51,879 bases of DNA, from positions 1 to 51,879 of the forward strand of contig NZ_ATVN01000021.1 of assembly GCF_000420745.1 (NCBI RefSeq). Reading direction: 5' to 3'. Positions 44,825 through 51,879 of this stretch are shown here, piece after piece. The DNA comes from Pseudorhodobacter ferrugineus DSM 5888 (lineage in GTDB: Bacteria; Pseudomonadota; Alphaproteobacteria; Rhodobacterales; Rhodobacteraceae). The first letter of the stretch is position 1, and every line of letters begins with the position of its first letter. The notes under the pieces are model-generated. The model was given only the letters and a program-made list of their open reading frames with translations, did not search any database and was not told where the DNA came from. The translations under genes and the position numbers were made by a program.

Positions 44825-45562
44825 TCAATAGGTCGCGCGCCCTCCCGAAAGATCAAAGACCCCTGCGGTGGTAAAACTGTTCTCGTTTGACACAAGCCAC
44901 AAGATCATTGACGCTGCCTCGTCCAACTCCAAAAAACGCCCGCGCGGAATTTTTGACAGCATATAGTCGATATGCTCTTGCTTCATCTGATCAAAAATGC
45001 GGGTTTTCGCGGCGGCAGGGGTCACACAATTCACCGCGATATTCAGGCCTGCAAGTTCCTTGCCCAACGATTTGGTAAAGCCAATCACCCCCGCTTTGGA
45101 CGCCGAATAGGCCGAGGCATTTGGGTTGCCCTCTTTCCCCGCAACCGAGGCGATGTTGACGATCCGGCCATAGTTTTGCGCCGTCATCATCGGCACAACC
45201 ACCTTGTTAACCAAAAAGGTGCCATTCAGGTTGATCGCCACAATCCGCGCAAATTCATCAACCGGATATTCAGCTACGGGCGCATTCATACCGGCAATCC
45301 CTGCCGCATTCACCAAAACATCAACCCGACCAAAGGCCTGTGCGGTTTGCGCAAACCCTGCCTGAACCGAGGCCCAATCGGCCACATCAACCTGCACCGC
45401 AATGGCATCTCCGCCCAAATTCGTCGCCGTTGTTCTGGCCAACTCCACATCCATGTCCCAAATTGCCACGCGCGCGCCCGCGCCCGCCAATGCCGCGGCG
45501 ACCGCTTGGCCAATGCCTTGGGCACCCCCTGTCACAATCGCCGTTTGCCCTGCAAAACCCAT
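44825..45562 (-). CDS. SDR-family oxidoreductase
   Basis: A 245-residue classical short-chain dehydrogenase. TGGAQGIGQAVA (cofactor), VNAAGIAG, NIASVAGKEG (catalytic Ser) and YSASKAGVIGFTKSL (Tyr/Lys) are all present, and the C-terminus GVFDLSGGRATY is typical of sugar-acid or 3-oxoacyl dehydrogenases such as 2-keto-3-deoxy-L-fuconate dehydrogenase. The acid residue after beta-2 (IWDMDV) suggests NAD rather than NADP. The ATG at 45562 has AAAGGAGGA upstream; the frame extends upstream into an IS remnant without support. Substrate unknown; no pathway partner is adjacent. Confidence 0.85.
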   Translation of the reverse strand: MGFAGQTAIVTGGAQGIGQAVAAALAGAGARVAIWDMDVELARTTATNLGGDAIAVQVDVADWASVQAGFAQTAQAFGRVDVLVNAAGIAGMNAPVAEYPVDEFARIVAINLNGTFLVNKVVVPMMTAQNYGRIVNIASVAGKEGNPNASAYSASKAGVIGFTKSLGKELAGLNIAVNCVTPAAAKTRIFDQMKQEHIDYMLSKIPRGRFLELDEAASMILWLVSNENSFTTAGVFDLSGGRATY

Positions 45563-45639
45563 ATTCGTCCTCCTTTTGCTGCCAAGAGTGTTGAACCAAC
45601 CCCGCCAAGAGAGATGGCCGCGCATTTCAGGGCAGACCT

Positions 45640-45905
45640 GCGGCCTGTCTAAGATGCCTCTGGTGCGGTTTCGTGCCGCGCTTCGTGTCTCCGCCTTGCC
45701 ACGGTATGCAATGTCTGGTGTTCGCTTATCAAGGCCCGTATGCGGCTACTCCGCATTCCAGAACTCAATCCAGATATTGATACTCCGGTTTGCTTGGACA
45801 CCGTTGGTGGCTTCATGCAGGTAAACGGCCTCCAACTTCAGCCATCGCAGCGCCATTCGATGAAGATGTTGTCCACTGCCCGCTCGTGCATGTGCCCCCC
45901 GGGCA
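45640..45905 (-). pseudogene. IS3-family transposase remnant (OrfB C-terminal part)
   Basis: Minus-strand frames read RAVDNIFIE, then after a frameshift RWLKLEAVYLHEATNGVQAN, IWIEFWNAE, an in-frame stop, PHTGLDKRTPDIAYRG. These match the end of the DDE integrase domain of IS3-type OrfB, with N-x-F-I-E containing the last catalytic glutamate. The frame is broken at least twice and the rest of the IS is missing. Confidence 0.75.
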
Positions 45906-45954
45906 ACGGGTATTTGGTGACCACCCGATCAATCTCATGCGTCAGCTTACGTCT

Positions 45955-46317
45955 CTCAGCGTTTACCCCACCGACCACGAGGCTTCAGGTGATTGCGGCG
46001 TCACCCTTTTGGGCCCCGACACGTCGAAATTTTGGTACAACCAAAAATGTGCCAAACCGAGCGCAAACCGCACCCGCCATGCGATTGGTGCCGCCGATAT
46101 CGTGGTGCTGCGTTTTAGCGAAAACTCTAAGCAATACAACGCTGCCTTAGATGCCGGACCAGCGACAACTTTGGGAAAATCACTGATTGGGATGCGCCGA
46201 GCCAGACACGAGCACGCCCTAAAGGAAATAAACACTGCCGCGGCAGCTATGGTCACAAATGCTGAGAAGGTCACCCAAACCCTGCGCTACACCCTGACCA
46301 TGGCCATGCAACGCTAA
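45955..46317 (+). pseudogene. YtoQ-family gene lacking its 5' end
   Basis: From about 45955 the frame reads VYPTDHEASGDCGVTLLGPD, SKFWYNQKCAKPSANRTRHA, ADIVVLRFSENSKQYNAALD, GKSLIGMRRARHEHALKEIN, matching roughly the last 115 residues of YtoQ-family proteins, which are normally about 148 residues. The N-terminal VYLSGEIH segment is absent; sequence upstream of 45955 belongs to the opposite-strand IS3 remnant. The frame continues upstream through the remnant to an ATG at 45790, so a chimeric protein could be made, but function is doubtful. Confidence 0.7.
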
Positions 46318-46379
46318 TTCCGCATCCCCGTGTTTTCACCCTTGCCCACGCGCCTGTGCATTGTTAAATGACCTACGTC

Positions 46380-46469
46380 GGAGGCGTGGCTGAGAGGCCG
46401 AAAGCACTCGGTTGCTAACTGAGCGTACGGGGAACCGTACCGTGGGTTCGAATCCCACCGCCTCCGCCA
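46380..46469 (+). tRNA. tRNA-Ser (anticodon GCT), CCA encoded
   Basis: A 90-base class II tRNA. Acceptor arms GGAGGCG and CGCCTCC pair, followed by G and CCA. The anticodon loop TTGCTAA gives GCT. A long variable arm (GTACGGGGAACCGTAC) and T-loop GGGTTCGAATCCC are present. A small integrated element begins just after it. Confidence 0.96.
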
Positions 46470-46478
46470 ACCACACCG

Positions 46479-46498
46479 CTTATGTAATTGAAAACGCT
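46479..46498. repeat. Candidate attachment-site repeat, left copy
   Basis: CTTATGTAATTGAAAACGCT follows the tRNA-Ser CCA by 9 bases and matches CCTAAGTGATTGAAAAGGCT (49273-49292, abutting tRNA-Trp) at 16 of 20 positions in the same orientation. The two bracket the integrase-bearing segment. The match is too imperfect for a recent att pair, so this is tentative. Confidence 0.3.
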
Positions 46499-46629
46499 AT
46501 ATTTTTTAATTTTACTTGAGATTCACCCCCCACTCCCTCCCCCACCTTGCAGAAACACGACTCAGTTTTATGCCCGTATCTGTCCGTATTTTCGGCCCGC
46601 GCGCCTTTATAGGCCCTCACAACGTAAAA

Positions 46630-46648
46630 GCCCCGCGCTGGGCGGGGC
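46630..46648 (-). terminator. Intrinsic terminator of the 67-residue gene
   Basis: GCCCCGC (46630-46636) pairs with GCGGGGC (46642-46648). On the minus strand it is followed by TTTTA, 44 bases past the stop at 46692. Confidence 0.75.
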
Positions 46649-46691
46649 ATCTGGGCGGTTTAGACCTTAGGGTAATCTTAGGGTGTCGCGC

Positions 46692-46895
46692 TTATCCCGC
46701 GCTTGCCGTTTCCGCCCGCTCCAAATCGGCCAGAATGTCAAAAGCCAATTCCGCCGCCATATCCAGAACGCGCCCGCCGCCAACGTGGCCCAAGGTTGCC
46801 GCCGCTACGTCCTCGCCATCAACAGCCAATGATAGAACCTTGAGAAGGCTCATAAGGTTATAGGCGCGGTCGATTGTGGTTTTTGCTTTGGTCAT
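46692..46895 (-). CDS. 67-residue hypothetical protein of the integrated element
   Basis: Begins MTKAKTTIDRAYNLMSLLKV and continues LSLAVDGEDVAAATLGHVGG, with a helical acidic C-terminus (FDILADLERAETASAG). No family is recognised. Its ATG overlaps the stop of the preceding small frame (ATGA), so the two were co-translated. It has its own terminator, supporting a real gene. Confidence 0.6.
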   Translation of the reverse strand: MTKAKTTIDRAYNLMSLLKVLSLAVDGEDVAAATLGHVGGGRVLDMAAELAFDILADLERAETASAG

Positions 46896-47102
46896 TGCGC
46901 TAACTCCAACTTTTGCTCATGCCAGCCTTTGCCGCCGCGATAGTGGTGCAAGTTACCCAAGCCCGCGCGCCCTGTTGCCCAGAATGCCACGGCCTGCCCG
47001 TCAAATACCGCCCAAGATACACCCTTGATATGGTCGACACCTTCAGGGGCATCGGCAAGTAACAGGGCGGTTACCCCATGAACATGACTGCCCCCCTACC
47101 AT
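46892..47102 (-). pseudogene. Small gene with a one-base frameshift near its start
   Basis: A frame without a start codon reads VTALLLADAPEGVDHIKGVS, WAVFDGQAVAFWATGRAGLG, NLHHYRGGKGWHEQKLELAQ and stops in an ATGA overlap with the 67-residue gene. An ATG at 47102 (MVGG...) would open it if the G6 run at 47092-47097 had five bases. Either a true frameshift or a sequencing error. The protein would be about 69 residues, function unknown. Confidence 0.45.
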
Positions 47103-47194
47103 AGACGCCACCTATTTCCGTTTCCAGCGACATTGCTCTGATTAAGAAGATTGCCGACCTTGCTGTTGAAACTTTCACTAAAAGAGGATCAGGG

Positions 47195-48010
47195 ATGTCA
47201 GCGCATTCGCTCAGCTTGCTGGCAAACTCGGTGGATAGACTTCGCAATGTTGCCCTGCTCGACCAGTATCAAATCCTGATCGCATGTGGCCAAAGCGCGG
47301 CTCAGATGCATGGGCCAAATGACGCGATGGCTTGGGGAATTCGAGCAACTCAACTTATCTTTTCAGCGCAAGCTATTCTGGATGCATACCTCGTTATCGA
47401 TACCTGCCGTGGCGTAAAAGCCACCGAAAAACTCTGGTCCGGTCAATTGATCGAGCATGACTGGATGAAAATCGAACTTCTCGATTATGCTTGGCAAAGG
47501 CTTAAACCATGTTGCCCACAGGTCTTGGGCTTTTTGGTTGCTATGGCCCACCAGGCTGGCAATCACGGCGGCAGTTGCATATCCATTTACGGCCCTAACT
47601 TTACCACACAAATGTTTCGGGCTTCTGGCAAAAATGGTATGGCCAAGGCCAGTCCACTACTGAAAACGCCTTCCCATAAGCTCGTATATCGTGGTGGGTT
47701 CACATCTGAACCGAGTAAACTTGCCTCTGGCATGTGCTGGACTGAAGACCTTGGCTTAGCGGCATGGTTTGCTGACCGCAGGATGGGGCAAAAGGGTGAT
47801 GCATTCATCCTGTCCACCCGCAGCGACAAGAGCGAAACGCTGGCGAGGTTTGAACATGAAAGCGAGGTTGTCTTCACTTTCAACAGCAGCCGCAGTTTTG
47901 AGGTCATCGCAACTGGCGAAAACGAGTGTCGTGCCTTCTTGGCAGAGCTTGAACCAGATGAAGACCTCAACATAAACGACCCTCTGCAATTCCAACCCAA
48001 GGAAGCTTGA
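47195..48010 (+). CDS. Orphan protein with ADP-ribosyltransferase-like C-terminus
   Basis: 271 residues. The N-terminal half is helical without a recognised domain (DQYQILIACGQSAAQMHGPN, WSGQLIEHDWMKIELLDYAW). The C-terminal half reads KLVYRGGFTSEP (about residues 161-172), GMCWTEDLGLAAWFADRR (about 179-196) and FEHESEVVF (about 223-231). The order YRG, [SC]WT..xxAxxFA, ExEVv resembles the R-S-E layout of ADP-ribosyltransferase-like toxins and phage proteins, but this is pattern reading only. It is AT-richer than core genes and sits directly upstream of the integrase genes. The start ATG follows AGGATCAGGG. Confidence 0.65.
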   Translation: MSAHSLSLLANSVDRLRNVALLDQYQILIACGQSAAQMHGPNDAMAWGIRATQLIFSAQAILDAYLVIDTCRGVKATEKLWSGQLIEHDWMKIELLDYAWQRLKPCCPQVLGFLVAMAHQAGNHGGSCISIYGPNFTTQMFRASGKNGMAKASPLLKTPSHKLVYRGGFTSEPSKLASGMCWTEDLGLAAWFADRRMGQKGDAFILSTRSDKSETLARFEHESEVVFTFNSSRSFEVIATGENECRAFLAELEPDEDLNINDPLQFQPKEA

Positions 48011-48013
48011 ACC

Positions 48014-48211
48014 ATGACACGGCGTCTTTCAACATTTCGGCAATCTGATGTGGCACGAGCGGTCAAGGCGGCCCAAGCCGCAGGGCTTGCCATTGGAACC
48101 GTTGAAATTACGCCCGATGGGACAATCCGTGTTGTTGTCGCTGATACAGGTGCAATTGCCTCAGCTTCACCATTCGACCAATGGAAGGTGGACCATGCGC
48201 GTCAAAATTAA
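48014..48211 (+). CDS. Small protein preceding the integrase
   Basis: A 65-residue protein (MTRRLSTFRQSDVARAVKAA, later VEITPDGTIRVVVADTG and SPFDQWKVDHARQN). I recognise the pattern as a short frame commonly found just before tyrosine integrases in Rhodobacteraceae elements. It may be a directionality factor or simply a conserved companion. It begins 3 bases after the ART-like gene and overlaps the integrase by 17 bases, so all three form one operon. Confidence 0.7.
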   Translation: MTRRLSTFRQSDVARAVKAAQAAGLAIGTVEITPDGTIRVVVADTGAIASASPFDQWKVDHARQN

Positions 48212-49235
48212 AGGCATCAACAAGGTTGCCAAGCGTTTGGCTGATGGCACCAAAGCCACCTACTACTACGCATGGAAAGGTGGGCCACGGCTTCCTGGAA
48301 AGCCCGGCGACCCCGCATTCATCACCGCTTACAATGAGGCCATCGCCACTCAAACTGAACAGCCAGTGGGAACACTTCAATCCATATTGAACACCTATCA
48401 GGCATCCCCAAAATTCGCCGATTTGGCGGATCGCACCCGCAAAGACTACATTCCCAACATCCGCCAGATCGAAGCAGAATTCAGCGCATTTCCGATTGAG
48501 GCCCTGACAGATCGCCGCTGCCGAGGAGAGTTCTTTGCTTGGCGTGATCGCCTTGCCGCAAAATCTCGCCGTCAAGCTGACTATGTGTATGCGACCTTAG
48601 CGGCAATTCTGGCATGGGCCAATGATCGTGGCTTGGTGCCATTGAACCCGTGTGAACGCCCTGGGCGGCTCTATAAGGCCGACCGTGCAGACATCATCTG
48701 GTCCGAGGCGGACGAGGCTGCCTTCCTCACCACAGCGCCCCAGAGGCTGCGCCTGGCCTATCTGCTTGCAGTGTGGACTGGGCAACGCCAAGGCGACCTC
48801 CTACGGCTACCATGGGCCGCTTATGACGGCACTCACATCACCCTCAAACAAAGCAAAACCAAAGCCCGCATAAAAATCCCTGTCGCTACCCCTCTCAAGG
48901 CCGCCCTTGATGCAACATCAAAAGTAGCCATCACCATTCTTACCACCACGAAAAAGACATCTTGGACCACGGATGGGTTCAAAACGTCTTGGCGAAAGGC
49001 TGCGAAGAACGCTGGGATCACTGGTCCGACATTTCACGATCTGCGGGGGACCGCCGTTACACGCTTGGCACTCAGCGGCTGTACGAATGCCGAGATCGCA
49101 AGCTTCACTGGCCACAGCCTTGAAGACATCGACCGCATACTTGATGCGCACTATTTGCACCGTGATCCGCGCATGGCAGAATCGGCTTTGAGGAAGCGGG
49201 AAACGCTTGATGCGAGAACAAAAACTCCCAACTGA
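48195..49235 (+). CDS. int: Tyrosine recombinase/integrase
   Basis: 346 residues. It has an N-terminal arm-binding region, a SAM-like core-binding domain (about residues 60-160) and a catalytic domain with the first Arg in WTGQRQGDLLRLPW, HxxR in FHDLRGTAVTRLAL, GH in FTGHSLEDIDRIL and a tyrosine in DAHYLHRD. It integrates and excises the element. The ATG at 48195 has GGAAGGTGG upstream. The gene ends 57 bases from the 3' end of tRNA-Trp, the classical arrangement for an element using a tRNA 3' end as attachment site. Confidence 0.9.
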   Translation: MRVKIKGINKVAKRLADGTKATYYYAWKGGPRLPGKPGDPAFITAYNEAIATQTEQPVGTLQSILNTYQASPKFADLADRTRKDYIPNIRQIEAEFSAFPIEALTDRRCRGEFFAWRDRLAAKSRRQADYVYATLAAILAWANDRGLVPLNPCERPGRLYKADRADIIWSEADEAAFLTTAPQRLRLAYLLAVWTGQRQGDLLRLPWAAYDGTHITLKQSKTKARIKIPVATPLKAALDATSKVAITILTTTKKTSWTTDGFKTSWRKAAKNAGITGPTFHDLRGTAVTRLALSGCTNAEIASFTGHSLEDIDRILDAHYLHRDPRMAESALRKRETLDARTKTPN

Positions 49236-49272
49236 CCTCCCAACTGCGGAGGTGGTCGGGGACTATCTTCTA

Positions 49273-49292
49273 CCTAAGTGATTGAAAAGGCT
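49273..49292. repeat. Candidate attachment-site repeat, right copy
   Basis: CCTAAGTGATTGAAAAGGCT abuts the 3' end of tRNA-Trp and matches 46479-46498 at 16 of 20 positions. An exact copy of the tRNA-Trp 3' end at the left boundary, which would be the stronger evidence, was not found by eye. Confidence 0.3.
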
Positions 49293-49367
49293 GGCAGGAG
49301 TTGGGGGACTCGAACCCACGACCCTCGGTTTTGGAGACCGATGCTCTACCAACTGAGCTAAACTCCT
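49292..49367 (-). tRNA. tRNA-Trp (anticodon CCA), CCA end encoded
   Basis: A 76-base tRNA on the minus strand. Acceptor AGGAGTT pairs with AACTCCT, the D-loop has AGCTCAGTTGGTAGAGC, the anticodon loop TCTCCAAAA gives CCA, the T-arm has GTTCGAAC. The 3' CCA is encoded at 49292-49294. Confidence 0.95.
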
Positions 49368-49405
49368 GTGCCTGATGCGGGGAATAGGCCAAAGCCTTGG
49401 TGAAA

Positions 49406-50209
49406 TCAAGGGGCATCTGTCCAATCGGATGCAGGTTTATGCGTTGCCGTTACCTGCGCCAAAAGGCTGGTCAAAAGGTCAAAATAGGGCTGCCCTTGCG
49501 CATCCACCCCATTCAGAAACGCCGAGATCTGTGGATTGTGCCCTTCGATACCTGTCTCGATCAGATGCAGGTCTGCCCCCTGCCCTTGCGCGCGCTGCGC
49601 CGCAAACCTCGGGTTTTCCGGCCCGATAACACGGTCCTTGCTGCCGTGCAGCATGACACAAGGCGGCCCGTTTGGGGCCAGCCGCCACGGTTGCACCATC
49701 GCCCCCGCAATTGACAGCACAGCATCGGGGCGGGGCAAGGTTTCGTGTGGCGGCGGATAGGCCAATGACAGGCTTGCAATCCCGCCGGCCGAAACACCAA
49801 CACAAACCATCGGTAGCCCCGCCACTTCTGGCACCAAACCCGCCTGCAACGCAGCCATCGCAGCCCCGATGTCGCGCATCGCCGCTATCATCGCAGGCCC
49901 GCACAGCCGCGCCGCCAGTGTCAACCCAATGGCCTTTGACCGTGCCTGCATCGCGGCAATTTGCTTGGCGTCTTGCACTGAGAACGCCGCCAATCCAGTG
50001 CGCAGGCGGTAGTCGGGCGATACCACCGCCACCCCTTGCGGGATCAGCCTTTTGGCCAAGTCATGCACCATCGGCTCATTCCGGCTTCCCTTTAAAAACC
50101 CGCCGCCGTGCAGGTACAAAACCACTGCGCGGGCCGGTCCGGTCGGGCAATAGGCATCCAAAACCAACCTATGTTCGGGCGCAAAGCACAGGCCCTCCAA
50201 AACCCTCAT
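49406..50209 (-). CDS. HSL-like alpha/beta-hydrolase
   Basis: 267 residues. Oxyanion motif LYLHGGGFLKGS (about residues 31-42), nucleophile GVSAGGIASL, acid in GSKDRVIG and His in EGHNPQIS complete the triad of the hormone-sensitive-lipase/carboxylesterase type. It hydrolyses small esters; the substrate is unknown. Its ATG overlaps the stop of a 62-residue gene by four bases, implying coupled synthesis. The gap to tRNA-Trp is 38 bases. Confidence 0.85.
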   Translation of the reverse strand: MRVLEGLCFAPEHRLVLDAYCPTGPARAVVLYLHGGGFLKGSRNEPMVHDLAKRLIPQGVAVVSPDYRLRTGLAAFSVQDAKQIAAMQARSKAIGLTLAARLCGPAMIAAMRDIGAAMAALQAGLVPEVAGLPMVCVGVSAGGIASLSLAYPPPHETLPRPDAVLSIAGAMVQPWRLAPNGPPCVMLHGSKDRVIGPENPRFAAQRAQGQGADLHLIETGIEGHNPQISAFLNGVDAQGQPYFDLLTSLLAQVTATHKPASDWTDAP

Positions 50210-50394
50210 CTTTTGAACCGCATCAGGGCCGCCACATCGCCGGGCGGGTTGAAATCAACCGCCCGGCGATGGCGGTCCGGCGCAATTGTCAGGCGATCAA
50301 TCGCTGCGGCCAAATTCACCATGCAAAGGCCTTCGCGCCCCTGCTCAAGACGCATGGCGTGCTGCCCATCGGCGGTCAAAACCGGGCTTGGCAT
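50206..50394 (-). CDS. 62-residue hypothetical protein coupled to the esterase
   Basis: The ATG at 50394 has a strong AAGGAGG four bases upstream. The product begins MPSPVLTADGQHAMRLEQGR and contains VNLAAAIDRLTIAPDRHRRA and FNPPGDVAALMRFKR. No family is recognised. The stop overlaps the esterase ATG (ATGA). A longer frame in another phase (50345-50629) overlaps it but lacks a Shine-Dalgarno. In the 230 bases upstream (50395-50626) I see no other supported gene. Confidence 0.65.
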   Translation of the reverse strand: MPSPVLTADGQHAMRLEQGREGLCMVNLAAAIDRLTIAPDRHRRAVDFNPPGDVAALMRFKR

Positions 50395-50626
50395 AGACCC
50401 TCCTTGTCAAAAGCGTTTTGCTATAAACTTCAGCCACATAACGCTGCCAGTCCTCAAAGACGTCAATGCGTTCTATGTCGCGCCGTGTTTCAAGTTTATA
50501 TCGAAACGTTCTCGGGCGCGACGCATTGTATTGGCAAGACCCATCCGATCCCGCCAAAACCTGGTGGCAATTTAAACGGGGTGCAGGGGCATTGTCATCC
50601 CCGCTGACTCGAACGCGTGTTGTTTG

Positions 50627-50700
50627 CATTAAAATTTAGTTAATTTTATTTAGGTTATCGTTTTGAAACAAGTGTTTACGAAAATGTCCGCGCGCGAACA
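50627..50700. repeat. 74-bp element, copy 2 (conserved ends, fixed spacing)
   Basis: It starts CATTAAAATTT and ends AATGTCCGCGCGCGAACA, as at 42475-42548, with the same 45-base spacer length. It contains an exact TTAA-N7-TTAA (50629-50643), the consensus form of an alphaproteobacterial CtrA site. It lies between the tuf terminator and the 62-residue gene, so it could be a promoter for the minus-strand pair. Confidence 0.6.
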
Positions 50701-50705
50701 AAAAA

Positions 50706-50731
50706 GGCGCGCAAGGTTCCCCTCACGCGCC
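50706..50731 (-). terminator. Intrinsic terminator of tuf
   Basis: GGCGCG (50706-50711) pairs with CGCGCC (50726-50731), extended by inner pairs, and the minus strand continues with TTTTTT. It lies 31 bases past the tuf stop. Confidence 0.85.
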
Positions 50732-50761
50732 CTGATCTTTCTCCGAAAGCTCTCGCTTAAA

Positions 50762-51879
50762 TTAAGCGATGATCTTCGAAACGACCCCCGCCCCTACCGT
50801 ACGGCCGCCTTCACGGATGGCGAAGCGCAGTTTTTCTTCCATGGCGATTGGGGCGATCAGTTCAACTTCGAACTTCAGGTTGTCGCCAGGCATAACCATT
50901 TCAGTGCCTTCCGGCAGCATTACTGTGCCCGTCACGTCGGTCGTGCGGAAGTAAAACTGTGGACGGTAGTTCGCAAAGAATGGCGTGTGACGGCCACCTT
51001 CTTCTTTCGTCAGAATATAGGCTTCTGCTTCAAACTTGGTGTGCGGCTTAACACTACCTGGCTTACACAGAACCTGACCGCGCTCGATGCCCTCACGGTC
51101 AACACCGCGCAGCAAAAGACCCACGTTGTCGCCAGCCTGACCCTGATCCAGCAGCTTGCGGAACATTTCAACACCGGTACACACGGTTTTCTTGGTGTCG
51201 CGGATGCCGATGATTTCCATCTCTTCGCCGACTTTGATGATGCCGCGCTCGATACGACCCGTGGCAACAGTGCCACGACCCGAGATCGAGAACACGTCTT
51301 CAACTGGCATCAAGAACGGCTGGTCAACAGCGCGTGCAGGGGTCGGGATATACTCGTCAACCGCTTTGATCAGCGCGCGGATAGACTCTTCACCAATCTC
51401 TGGGCGCGTGCCGTTCATTGCGTGCAAGGCCGAACCACGGATGATCGGAATGTCATCACCGGGGTAATCGTACTTGGACAGAAGCTCGCGGATTTCCATT
51501 TCCACCAGTTCCAGCAGCTCTTCGTCGTCGACCTGGTCAACCTTGTTCATGTAAACGACCATGTAGGGAATACCTACCTGGCGGCCGAGCAAGATGTGCT
51601 CGCGGGTCTGTGGCATTGGGCCATCAGCCGCGCTCACAACCAAGATCGCGCCGTCCATCTGCGCCGCACCGGTGATCATGTTTTTCACATAGTCAGCGTG
51701 GCCGGGGCAGTCGACGTGGGCGTAGTGACGGGCTTCCGACTCATATTCCACGTGCGCAGTCGAGATCGTGATCCCGCGTGCCTTTTCTTCGGGTGCGCCG
51801 TCGATCTGGTCATAGGCGCGGAATTCGCCAAAATACTTCGTGATCGCAGCTGTCAACGTCGTTTTGCCGTGGTCAACGT
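50762..51879 (-). CDS. tuf: Elongation factor Tu, 5' end cut by the window edge
   Basis: About 372 residues are visible, beginning inside the G1 motif (VDHGKTTL) and lacking roughly the first 18-20 residues. [18 protein letters not shown] (G3), [16 protein letters not shown] (G4) and the C-terminal domains with [13 protein letters not shown] and [15 protein letters not shown] are present. It delivers aminoacyl-tRNA to the ribosome. A strong terminator follows the stop. Many Rhodobacteraceae have two tuf copies; which one this is cannot be told. Confidence 0.97.
   Translation of the reverse strand, partial: VDHGKTTLTAAITKYFGEFRAYDQIDGAPEEKARGITISTAHVEYESEARHYAHVDCPGHADYVKNMITGAAQMDGAILVVSAADGPMPQTREHILLGRQVGIPYMVVYMNKVDQVDDEELLELVEMEIRELLSKYDYPGDDIPIIRGSALHAMNGTRPEIGEESIRALIKAVDEYIPTPARAVDQPFLMPVEDVFSISGRGTVATGRIERGIIKVGEEMEIIGIRDTKKTVCTGVEMFRKLLDQGQAGDNVGLLLRGVDREGIERGQVLCKPGSVKPHTKFEAEAYILTKEEGGRHTPFFANYRPQFYFRTTDVTGTVMLPEGTEMVMPGDNLKFEVELIAPIAMEEKLRFAIREGGRTVGAGVVSKIIA

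Noticed and set aside
45790-45954. N-terminal extension of the YtoQ frame as native protein
   Set aside because: The opposite strand encodes IS3 transposase motifs over the same bases, so the frame here is a by-product.
50345-50629. 94-residue frame starting at AAATTTTAATG
   Set aside because: No Shine-Dalgarno, it overlaps the better supported 62-residue gene, and its start coincides with the end of the 74-bp element. It cannot be fully excluded.

Overview
The window looks like a chromosomal piece of a marine-type alphaproteobacterium of the Rhodobacteraceae (Roseobacter group). The pointers are GC-rich coding sequence, the tauR/xsc/soeABC sulfonate block, a small membrane protein typical of Rhodobacterales, DUF817 and DUF2793 genes, and CtrA-like TTAA-N7-TTAA sites. 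This placement rests on remembered gene content, not on a search.

Layout. 1-712: the end of an IS21-family element (istA running off the left edge) that has cut a DUF2793 gene. 822-6333: UDP-glucose dehydrogenase, a large Orn/Lys/Arg decarboxylase, an inositol 2-dehydrogenase-like oxidoreductase and a small lipoprotein. 6340-7458: a cluster of short palindromes followed by an AT-richer, probably acquired AbiU2/HEPN-like gene. 7549-12113: lepA, a YHYH protein, a 38-residue lysine-rich micro-protein with its own Shine-Dalgarno and terminator, and a SPOR-domain protein. 12181-16746: a tight nucleoside-salvage operon, cdd-deoA-deoB-add-upp. 16882-23127: a VOC+bicupin protein divergent from maeB across a perfect inverted repeat, a membrane protein overlapping the maeB end, and prpE. 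23290-26246: a soluble hybrid histidine kinase (HK-REC-HPt) one base into a sigma54 response regulator of the LuxO/NtrC type. 26331-31556: nadK, glyA, DUF817, small membrane proteins, an esterase and cytochrome b561.

31657-44196 is the metabolic core. Read on the minus strand: tpa (taurine:pyruvate aminotransferase), a PEP-mutase/isocitrate-lyase-like gene, tauR, xsc, tauE, ackA, soeA, soeB, soeC. Taurine nitrogen is removed by Tpa, sulfoacetaldehyde is cleaved by Xsc to acetyl phosphate and sulfite, acetyl phosphate is used by acetate kinase (which sits where a phosphotransacetylase is often found), and sulfite is exported by TauE or oxidised by the cytoplasmic-facing SoeABC. Motifs resembling the TauR half-site CTGGACYTAA lie before tpa, tauR and xsc.

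44197-50394 is accessory: a gene-poor stretch with a 15-bp tandem repeat, an SDR gene, an IS3-type transposase remnant that removed the start of a ytoQ gene, tRNA-Ser(GCT), a small integrated element (an ADP-ribosyltransferase-like orphan, a small helper protein and a tyrosine integrase) ending at tRNA-Trp(CCA), and an esterase translationally coupled to a 62-residue protein. The window closes inside tuf. The most unusual non-coding signals are two 74-bp elements with identical ends and identical spacing (42475-42548, 50627-50700), the 34-bp repeat growing out of the 3' end of tpa, and a recurring 3'-end box plus hairpin element seen four times.
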